DNA of 6,319 bases from Bacteroidota bacterium. Its GTDB lineage: Bacteria > Bacteroidota > Bacteroidia > Bacteroidales > UBA10428. The stretch is from positions 1-6,319 of the forward strand of contig JAHEEB010000264.1 of NCBI GenBank assembly GCA_024640925.1, given 5' to 3'. Shown here one piece after another: positions 1-5,296 of this stretch (positions are counted from its first letter, which is position 1; each line of letters opens with the position of its first letter). The position numbers were made by a program, and so were the translations under genes. The notes under the pieces are model-generated. The model had not been told where the DNA came from. It saw only the letters and a list, made by a program, of their open reading frames with translations, and searched no databases.

Positions 1-533
1 ACGAGGAGATTCTTGCAAAAAGAGCTGGTTTGACCCGCGATATGGTTTACCAGTATTTTCTGAGGCTTAGTAAAATGAATGTTATTAAATATATACCCGG
101 TAAAAAATCAGCCCTGATTGTTTTTATGGAAGAGAGATTACCCGATCGTTCGGTTTATATATCCCCTGAAAATTTTCATCATCGTAAGGAACGATACAAA
201 ACCCGAATGGATGCTATACTTAACTATGCTTTTAACCCGTCAACCTGTCGTACCCAAATTCTGCTCGATTATTTTGACCAGAAAGACTCAAAGGAATGCG
301 GTCAATGCGATTATTGCCGAAACAAATCCAAAACTATTAACTTCGAAGAACTGGAAAAAATAGAACTACATATTATGCAAATGCTTGAAAATAAAGTTTT
401 AACCCCCGAAGAACTGTCGGCTCATTCCAAATTCGACCCCGAAAATTTCTCGTTTGTGGTTACCAGAATGCTTGAGACGGAAAAGATAAAATACAACGCT
501 AAGGGACAATTAATGAAGAATGTGTCAATTTAA
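1..533 (+). CDS. recQ: RecQ-family ATP-dependent DNA helicase, C-terminal part (5' end outside window)
   Basis: This is the 3' end of a RecQ-type 3'-5' DNA helicase gene, which acts in recombination and fork repair. The frame is open from base 3 at the window edge, so the true start and the helicase core (Walker A/B, motif VI) lie upstream; the TTG at position 30 is internal. About 176 residues are visible. First comes a winged-helix-like stretch (EEILAKRAGLTRDMVYQYF, then NVIKYIPGKK). Next is the Arg/Lys-rich helix (HHRKERYKTRMDAILNY) that precedes the RecQ zinc module. The module itself reads Cys-x16-Cys-x2-Cys-x2-Cys (STCRTQILLDYF ... CGQCDYC, about bases 246-320). A tail of about 70 residues follows, with an LTPEEL segment and a terminal GQLMKNVSI, resembling a small winged helix. 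No HRDC domain follows, which fits the short RecQ form that I associate with Bacteroidota. It converges on tex, with an IS remnant between them. Confidence 0.93.
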   Translation, partial: EEILAKRAGLTRDMVYQYFLRLSKMNVIKYIPGKKSALIVFMEERLPDRSVYISPENFHHRKERYKTRMDAILNYAFNPSTCRTQILLDYFDQKDSKECGQCDYCRNKSKTINFEELEKIELHIMQMLENKVLTPEELSAHSKFDPENFSFVVTRMLETEKIKYNAKGQLMKNVSI

Positions 534-622
534 ATAATCCAGATATAGCCTGTTCGTTGTTTTTTTACACTCTTTAAATTTGGTTTTGATGCTTTATCTA
601 CACAGATCTAATCGGTAAATAA
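534..622. other. AT-rich spacer between recQ and the IS remnant, no gene
   Basis: This stretch follows the recQ stop codon and precedes the open part of the transposase remnant. It holds a run of seven T (560-566), but I see no convincing GC-rich stem before it, so a terminator is not supported. A TGTTCGTT string at 551 begins with the TGT typical of IS21-family ends. There is no matching inverted end on the other side, so it cannot be called a terminal repeat. Reading it in all three forward frames gave no helix-turn-helix part of IstA. Confidence 0.5.
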
Positions 623-955
623 TCGTTTTTAACCACTACGAATAATCGTTCCAAAGAACTGTCACAATATGAAACATTTGTAAAGATAAAACTTGAAAAA
701 TACCCAGACACATCATCCTCCCAGATGCATGATTGGCTAAAAGAGTTTGATGAAAACTTCCCCAAGGTCAACCCTAAAACTGTTTACAACTTTGTTATAT
801 GGGTCAGGCAGACATATGCCATTCCAGAAACAAAACAGGAACGCGAATACTTAATTGTTGAGGAGCTCCCTTATGGGAAACAGGCCCAGGTTGATTTTGG
901 GGAATATAACATGCACGCGTAGCGGGGGCGTAAAAAAGTATATTTTTTCGCCACT
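623..955 (+). pseudogene. istA: IS21-family transposase IstA remnant
   Basis: This is a broken piece of an IS21-family transposase (IstA, DDE type), which in an intact element acts with the ATPase IstB. The frame is open from the stop at 620-622. Recognisable similarity starts near 650 (KLEKYPDTSSSQMHDWLKEF), passes through VNPKTVYNFVIWVRQTYAIP and VEELPYGKQAQVDFGEYNM, and meets an in-frame TAG at 920-922. Similarity resumes directly after it (RGRKKVYFFA) and stops around 952. GKQAQVDFGEY carries the first catalytic Asp of the DDE triad. The N-terminal helix-turn-helix region, the second Asp, the Glu, the C-terminal domain and the whole istB gene are missing. No terminal repeats or target duplication are visible. 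From the first ATG (725) only 65 residues could be made, so a functional product is very unlikely. It lies between the convergent 3' ends of recQ and tex, where an insertion would do little harm. Confidence 0.85.
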
Positions 956-3077
956 AAAGATCTTTCATTGTCAGTTGAATTCTTTTCCGGGCTGCATCTA
1001 CCTCCAGAACCTTCACTTTCACATGCTGGTGTAAATGAACAACTTCGTTCGGATCGGAGATAAATTTGTTGGCAAGCTGAGAAATATGTACAAGCCCATC
1101 TTGTTTTACTCCAATATCTACAAAAGCACCAAAATTTGTGATGTTAGTAACAATGCCGGGTAATGTCATGCCAGGCTTAACATCCCCAATAGTCCGTATT
1201 CCCTGGTCAAATTCAAATACTTTTATTGTTGTACGTGGGTCGCGGCCGGGTTTAGACAATTCACCAATAATGTCATTCAGTGTAGGAAGACCAAATTTTT
1301 CGCTCACATATTGTTTTAACTCGATTTTTTTTCTGAGTTCTGCGTTAGAAATCAATTCTAAGACTTCAGTTTTCAGATCCTTGGCCATCTTGTCCACTAT
1401 GTGATAGCTTTCGGGGTGAACGGCACTGTTATCCAGAGGATTTGAGGCATTCCGAATTCTAAGAAAACCTGCTGCCTGTTCAAAAGCTTTAGGACCAAGA
1501 CGTGGAACCTTCTTTAACTCACTCCTCGATTTAAAGGCGCCATTCTCTTTCCTGTAATCGACAATATTCTGGGCTAACTGTGAGCCTAACCCTGAAACAT
1601 AGGTCAATAAATGTTTGCTGGCTGTATTTAAGTCAACTCCAACAGCATTTACACAGCTTTCTACAATCTGATCAAGGTTTTCCTTTAATTTGTGTTGATC
1701 AACATCGTGCTGATATTGTCCTACACCAATCGATTTCGGATCTATTTTTACAAGCTCAGCCAGAGGATCCATTAAACGTCGGCCAATTGAAACGGCACCT
1801 CTCACCGTAACATCATAATCGGGAAATTCTTCGCGGGCAACCTTAGATGCCGAATATACAGATGCTCCGGCTTCGCTTACTACAAAGACCTGGATATCGC
1901 GGTTATACCTTATCGATTTTACAAACTGTTCGGTTTCGCGGCTTGCCGTTCCATTTCCTATGGCTATTGCTTCTATTTTATATTGTTCTACCAAAGTCGA
2001 AATTTTGTTTTTCGACTGGGAGTATTCATTTTGAGGAGGATGTGGAAAAATTGTAGCATTGGTAAGTAGATTGCCGTTATTATCTAAGCAGACAACTTTG
2101 CAGCCAGTTCTATAACCAGGATCGAGAGCCAAAATTCTTTTCTCTCCTAATGGTGATGACATTAATAATTGACGCAGGTTTTTACCAAATACACTGATTG
2201 CTACATCATCGGCGGCTTCTTTTGCTTTTGTTCTGAATTCAGTTTCTATCGAAGGTTGTAAAAGCCTTTTATAGCTGTCACGTATGGCTTGTCTTACATG
2301 ATCCGATATATCATATACCCCTTTTACCAATAGTTCATCCAACTTATCTATGGCTTTATCCGCATCCGGATCTATTCCAATTTTCAGCATTCCTTCCTCT
2401 TCACCCCTGAACATGGCAAGTAACCGGTGCGAAGGACATTTTTTCAATGGCTCGGAAAACTCGAAATAATCGGTATATTTAGCAGCTTCTTCTGTTTTTC
2501 CTTTTACCAGCTTTGATTCAATTATAGCTTCCTGCTCAAATAAATGACGAATTATGTTCCGTGCCCTGTTATTCTCACTTATCCATTCTGCTATAATGTC
2601 TCTTGCGCCCTGCAAAGCCTCCTCAATACTTTCTACCTGTTCATTCAGAAATTTCTCCGCTTTAACTTCAATATTCTGTTCCTGTTGCTTCATAATTATA
2701 GCGGCCAGGGGTTCCAACCCCTTCTCGCGTGCAATGGTGGCCTTTGTTCTTTTTTTTGGTTTATAGGGCAGATAAATATCTTCAAGCTCAGAGGCAAGTG
2801 TGGCATTTTCTATCTTACTCTTAAGTTCCGGGGTAAGTTTGCCTTGTTCATCTATCGAATTAAGTATGGTATCACGGCGTTTATCCAGCTCTTGTAAACG
2901 TTTCAATTCTTCACGCACAAAAGCGACCATTTCTTCGTCCATGCTACCCGTCATCTCTTTACGATACCGGCTGATAAAAGGTATAGTAGCCCCTTCCTCC
3001 AATAATTTTACGGTATTGGCAACATTCTTGTCTTTCAGGTTTTTAGCAGAAGAAATTATGCGTATATATTTTTCCAT
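954..3077 (-). CDS. tex: Tex family S1 RNA-binding protein (transcription accessory protein)
   Basis: This is a complete 707-residue Tex protein, a cytoplasmic nucleic-acid-binding factor related to eukaryotic Spt6 and linked in other bacteria to transcription and toxin expression. Domains in order: an N-terminal helical Tex region (about 1-300, with TIPFISRYRKEMTG at 31-44 and YLPYKPKKRTKATIAREKGL at 102-121); a YqgF/RNase H-like domain (about 313-440, LALDPGYRTGCK at 316-327 and IAIGNGTASRETE at 371-383); helix-hairpin-helix repeats (SGLGSQLAQNIVDYR near 495-509 and RLGPKAFEQAAGFLRI at 526-541); and a C-terminal S1 domain (about 636-707, GIVTNITNFGAFVDIG and GLVHISQLA). It lacks the long basic tail seen in proteobacterial Tex. 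The ATG at 3077 fits the family N-terminus, and a Bacteroidetes-like -7 box lies 24 bases upstream. The stop codon (954-956) directly abuts or slightly overlaps the end of the IS remnant. It is divergent from the glycosyltransferase-like gene. Confidence 0.97.
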   Translation of the reverse strand: MEKYIRIISSAKNLKDKNVANTVKLLEEGATIPFISRYRKEMTGSMDEEMVAFVREELKRLQELDKRRDTILNSIDEQGKLTPELKSKIENATLASELEDIYLPYKPKKRTKATIAREKGLEPLAAIIMKQQEQNIEVKAEKFLNEQVESIEEALQGARDIIAEWISENNRARNIIRHLFEQEAIIESKLVKGKTEEAAKYTDYFEFSEPLKKCPSHRLLAMFRGEEEGMLKIGIDPDADKAIDKLDELLVKGVYDISDHVRQAIRDSYKRLLQPSIETEFRTKAKEAADDVAISVFGKNLRQLLMSSPLGEKRILALDPGYRTGCKVVCLDNNGNLLTNATIFPHPPQNEYSQSKNKISTLVEQYKIEAIAIGNGTASRETEQFVKSIRYNRDIQVFVVSEAGASVYSASKVAREEFPDYDVTVRGAVSIGRRLMDPLAELVKIDPKSIGVGQYQHDVDQHKLKENLDQIVESCVNAVGVDLNTASKHLLTYVSGLGSQLAQNIVDYRKENGAFKSRSELKKVPRLGPKAFEQAAGFLRIRNASNPLDNSAVHPESYHIVDKMAKDLKTEVLELISNAELRKKIELKQYVSEKFGLPTLNDIIGELSKPGRDPRTTIKVFEFDQGIRTIGDVKPGMTLPGIVTNITNFGAFVDIGVKQDGLVHISQLANKFISDPNEVVHLHQHVKVKVLEVDAARKRIQLTMKDL

Positions 3078-3101
3078 GACTTATTATGAAATTTAAGGAC
3101 T

Positions 3102-3109
3102 CAAATGTA
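3102..3109 (-). promoter_or_regulatory. Candidate Bacteroidetes-type -7 box for tex
   Basis: On the minus strand this reads TACATTTG, an exact match to the Bacteroidetes primary-sigma -7 consensus TAnnTTTG. It would give a leader of roughly 15-20 bases before the tex ATG. The upstream -33 element (consensus TTTG, about 19-21 bases away) is only weakly matched by an ATTGTC string near 3127-3134. Placement before a confident start supports it, but such boxes also occur by chance in AT-rich DNA. Confidence 0.45.
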
Positions 3110-3244
3110 ATAGAATTGAACCCAAAATTGACAATAGAAAACGATAAATTAACCCAAATTACATAATAACGCAACAGACATAAGCAAAATCTACTGATTA
3201 TAGAAACATAAATGTGAACTCAAAAAATTGATATTGAAAATCTT

Positions 3245-3260
3245 TTCTTATACATAAGAA
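3245..3260. repeat. 16-base dyad (7-base perfect arms, 2-base centre)
   Basis: The sequence is TTCTTAT-AC-ATAAGAA, two perfect 7-base inverted arms around AC; the symmetry does not extend further outward. The 2-base centre is too short for a stable RNA hairpin loop, so it is better read as a possible two-fold protein-binding site than as a terminator. It lies 168 bases from the tex start and 156 from the glycosyltransferase-like start, outside both core promoters. In AT-rich DNA a dyad of this size can arise by chance. Confidence 0.3.
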
Positions 3261-3387
3261 TTAAGATGAGTTTTTTCAATTCATTATAAGCCTTACCAGG
3301 TCAACAAAAATCTGATAATTATGACATTTTTTTATTTCTTTTAACAAGCTCAGTTGAATATAATTTTTAGATATGATTAAAAAAAAG

Positions 3388-3395
3388 TTACTTTG
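3388..3395 (+). promoter_or_regulatory. Candidate Bacteroidetes-type -7 box for the glycosyltransferase-like gene
   Basis: TTACTTTG matches TAnnTTTG at all but the second position and ends 20 bases before the ATG at 3416. That would give a very short leader of about 12-15 bases. Upstream at the expected -33 distance there is only a T-rich string (TTTTTAG, 3364-3370), so the -33 match is poor. No Shine-Dalgarno sequence is present before the ATG, which is normal for this phylum. Confidence 0.4.
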
Positions 3396-3415
3396 TAAAT
3401 AAATTCAACCTACCA

Positions 3416-4423
3416 ATGTTACCAAAAATTACAGTGATATTACCCTTTCACCGCGATTCTGAATGTCTTTTGGATGCGATCGAGAGTATTCAATGTCAAA
3501 CCTTCAATGATTTTGAATTAATCTTAATTAATTATAATTCGGACGATGCTACATTTCATTTAGCAAGCAGTTATGCTTCTAAGGATAAACGGTTAAGGCT
3601 TATCGAAGAGCCAACCATTTGTTTGGCTGATGCCCTTAACAAAGGGATTGAGAAGTCTACATCACCATATATAGCAGTAGCATATGCTGGTGATATATCC
3701 TATCCCGACCGTCTTGAGAAGCAGATTAATTATTTGGAAAATAACCCGGATGTCGGACTGGTGGGAACACGTGTAAGGTATATTACTTTGTCCGAGGATC
3801 CTGAACATCTGGAATACCTGAATCAATACTTTCAATGGAGTAATCGTATTATTACTCACGAAGATATTTCTGTAAACAGGTTTGCTGAATCTCCAATGAT
3901 TCATTCAACCATTATGTTTCGCAGCTCAATTGTCGATGAGTATGGCGGATACATGAGGGGTGATTTTCCTGAAGATCATGAACTTTATATGCGCTGGCTG
4001 GAAAAGGGCGTAAAAATGTATAAACTCCCTGATGTGTTGTGCGATTGGACTGAAGAACCTGATCGTATTTCGGTCTACCAGGAAAAGTATATCGACCAGG
4101 CTCTGTTTGAGATGAAAAGCCGGTATGTTATTACCTGGATGAAAGAAAACAATAAGTTTTATCCTGAGGTAGTTGTTTGGGGCGCTGGACGGACATCGCG
4201 CCAGCGGTTTTTTATTTTGCACGAATTAGGAATGCACGGGAAATTCTATATCGATTTACGGGCAAATGAAGAAAGAAAGGTAATCCAATATCAGCATACT
4301 CCTCCAGCTGGCATGAATTTTATACTGGTTTATGTTTCAAACCGTATTTCGCGAGAAAAGATTAGGGTTTTTCTAATCGAATTAGGTTATACCGAAGGAA
4401 AAGATTTCATCTGCATTGCCTGA
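3416..4423 (+). CDS. Family 2 glycosyltransferase-like protein with fused C-terminal Rossmann-like domain
   Basis: The first 245 residues or so form a GT-A fold of family GT2: VILPFHRDSECLLDAIESI near 7-25, DALNKGIEKSTSPYIAV near 72-88, DRLEKQINYLENNPDVGLVG near 98-117, HSTIMFRSSIVDEYGGY near 163-179 and the catalytic-base-type segment PEDHELYMRWLEKG at 185-198. Such enzymes usually move a sugar from a nucleotide-sugar onto a cell-envelope glycan. Two acidic sites are altered: the usual DDGSTD-type loop reads NYNSDD (39-44), and the metal-binding DADD before IS reads YAGD (90-93). Residues 250-335 form a separate domain beginning VVVWGAGRTSRQR, a Gly-x-Gly nucleotide-binding-like loop after a beta strand, ending EGKDFICIA. 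There is no signal peptide or membrane segment. The ATG at 3416 is the only plausible start, because the frame closes upstream at 3374. The family assignment is firm; the substrate, and whether it is active, are unknown. Confidence 0.88.
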   Translation: MLPKITVILPFHRDSECLLDAIESIQCQTFNDFELILINYNSDDATFHLASSYASKDKRLRLIEEPTICLADALNKGIEKSTSPYIAVAYAGDISYPDRLEKQINYLENNPDVGLVGTRVRYITLSEDPEHLEYLNQYFQWSNRIITHEDISVNRFAESPMIHSTIMFRSSIVDEYGGYMRGDFPEDHELYMRWLEKGVKMYKLPDVLCDWTEEPDRISVYQEKYIDQALFEMKSRYVITWMKENNKFYPEVVVWGAGRTSRQRFFILHELGMHGKFYIDLRANEERKVIQYQHTPPAGMNFILVYVSNRISREKIRVFLIELGYTEGKDFICIA

Positions 4424-4450
4424 AATCAATTAAAAAAAATATTTATCTGA

Positions 4451-4487
4451 GTTTTTGAACATTTAAGTTTCACCGATGTTTAAAAAC
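4451..4487 (+). terminator. AT-rich 12-bp hairpin between the glycosyltransferase-like gene and yaaA
   Basis: GTTTTTGAACAT (4451-4462) pairs with ATGTTTAAAAAC (4476-4487) over 12 base pairs, with one G-U wobble and a 13-base loop. It lies 28 bases after the upstream stop codon and 17 before the yaaA ATG. A T-rich string (ATTTTTC) follows 7 bases later, so it could be a weak intrinsic terminator. Because the stem is AT-rich and the T-run is displaced, it could equally be a leader structure affecting yaaA, or a chance fold. Confidence 0.35.
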
Positions 4488-4504
4488 CAGGTAATTTTTC
4501 ATTT

Positions 4505-5269
4505 ATGATAACTATTATTTCTCCTGCAAAAACACTAAATTTTAAAACTCAGAGTCCGATTAGCGATTTTAGCCAGCCATTATTTGTTAATCAGGCCGCA
4601 AAACTTGTTAATGAGCTTGTCAAGCTAAATCCTTCCGAGTTAAAGGAGCTTATGGATATTAACAATGGGCTTAGCGAACTAAATTTTATTCGTTATTCTA
4701 AATGGGAACTTGTTCACTCGACAGCTAATTCTAAGCAGGCAATATTTGCCTTTAATGGCGAGGTCTATAATGGGTTTAATGCATCCCGGATTACTTCTGA
4801 ACAGGCTGAATTTGCGCAGGAGCATTTAAGAATTCTTTCTGGATTGTATGGAATATTGCGGCCTTTAGATTTGATTCAACCTTATCGCCTCGAAATATCA
4901 ACAAAAATATCAACCAACCATTTTAAAAATCTTTATGAATACTGGACCAAAACAATTACAGCACAGATTAATAAGGAACTTGAACAACATTCATCAAAGG
5001 TTTTGGTAAACCTTGCCTCCAATGAGTATTCCAGGTCTATTCAAATAAAGAAAGGAACTGGACAGATTATTACTCCTGTTTTCAAAGAGTTAAAAGGAAA
5101 CGTTCTGAAAGTAATAGTTGTTTATACAAAGAAAGCACGTGGACAAATGGCACGATTTATTGTAGACAATAAAATTGATACTCCGGAAGATTTAAAATTT
5201 TTTGATTCGGATGGATATTTTTTTGATGAGGCATTATCAAGTGACAAAGAATGGGTGTTTACAAGATAG
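4505..5269 (+). CDS. yaaA: Peroxide stress protein YaaA (UPF0246/DUF328 family)
   Basis: This is a complete 254-residue YaaA, close to the 258 residues of the E. coli protein. In E. coli YaaA is induced by OxyR and lowers free intracellular iron during hydrogen peroxide stress, limiting Fenton damage to DNA; a DNA-binding activity has also been described for the family. The hallmark motifs are all present: ISPAKTLNF at 5-13, FNGEVYNGF at 83-91, LSGLYGILRPLDL at 111-123 followed by PYRLE, LVNLASNEYSRS at 167-178, and KKARGQMARFIV at 209-220. The ATG at 4505 gives the expected MITIISPAKT N-terminus; no Shine-Dalgarno sequence precedes it. It follows the glycosyltransferase-like gene by 81 bases on the same strand and converges with rarA 27 bases downstream. 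I see no recognisable peroxide-regulator site upstream. Confidence 0.97.
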   Translation: MITIISPAKTLNFKTQSPISDFSQPLFVNQAAKLVNELVKLNPSELKELMDINNGLSELNFIRYSKWELVHSTANSKQAIFAFNGEVYNGFNASRITSEQAEFAQEHLRILSGLYGILRPLDLIQPYRLEISTKISTNHFKNLYEYWTKTITAQINKELEQHSSKVLVNLASNEYSRSIQIKKGTGQIITPVFKELKGNVLKVIVVYTKKARGQMARFIVDNKIDTPEDLKFFDSDGYFFDEALSSDKEWVFTR

Positions 5270-5270
5270 T

Positions 5271-5288
5271 AAGTCGAACTTCTGACTT
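5271..5288. terminator. Short inverted repeat between convergent yaaA and rarA
   Basis: AAGTC (5271-5275) and GACTT (5284-5288) are inverted around an 8-base loop, starting one base after the yaaA stop codon and ending eight before the rarA stop. A TTTATT string follows on the plus strand. The position fits a shared terminator for converging genes, but a 5-bp stem is weak and the T-run is short, so this is only a tentative call. Confidence 0.22.
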
Positions 5289-5296
5289 TATTCATA

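Larger units (their letters stand above)
3078..3415. other. Divergent intergenic region between tex and the glycosyltransferase-like gene
   Basis: This is 338 bases of strongly AT-rich DNA between two divergent starts. I see no ORF with a recognisable product and no tRNA-like or riboswitch-like fold. It holds a candidate promoter near each end (3102-3109 facing tex, 3388-3395 facing the glycosyltransferase-like gene), a 16-base dyad at 3245-3260, and a loose direct repeat of AACCCAAA(A)TT around 3119-3128 and 3152-3160. The middle part (about 3160-3380) is otherwise featureless to me. Confidence 0.6.

Noticed and set aside
30..32. TTG as a possible start of the recQ fragment
   Set aside because: The same frame continues upstream to the window edge with RecQ-like residues (EEILAKRAG), so this is an internal Leu codon in a truncated gene.
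118..363. 81-codon plus-strand ORF inside recQ
   Set aside because: It is a frame-shifted reading of the RecQ zinc-module region; the zinc cysteines are only in the main frame.
551..575. Possible left terminal repeat of the IS21 element (TGTTCGTT...)
   Set aside because: No inverted partner exists before tex, no target duplication is visible, and the helix-turn-helix part of IstA is absent after it. The TGT start alone is not enough.
623..922. The short transposase-like ORF as a functional or domesticated small protein
   Set aside because: It has only one of three catalytic acids, no DNA-binding domain, no promoter, and similarity that continues past its stop codon, all of which point to decay.
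2544..2897. 117-codon plus-strand ORF opposite tex
   Set aside because: It lies wholly antisense to the strongly conserved N-terminal part of tex, and its translation (rich in Phe, Leu and Cys) resembles no family. It is a shadow of tex coding bias, as are the other plus-strand ORFs within 1138-3096.
3926..4222. 98-codon minus-strand ORF inside the glycosyltransferase-like gene
   Set aside because: It is antisense to a clear GT2 domain, without recognisable product or promoter. The same applies to the minus-strand ORF at 3662-3904.
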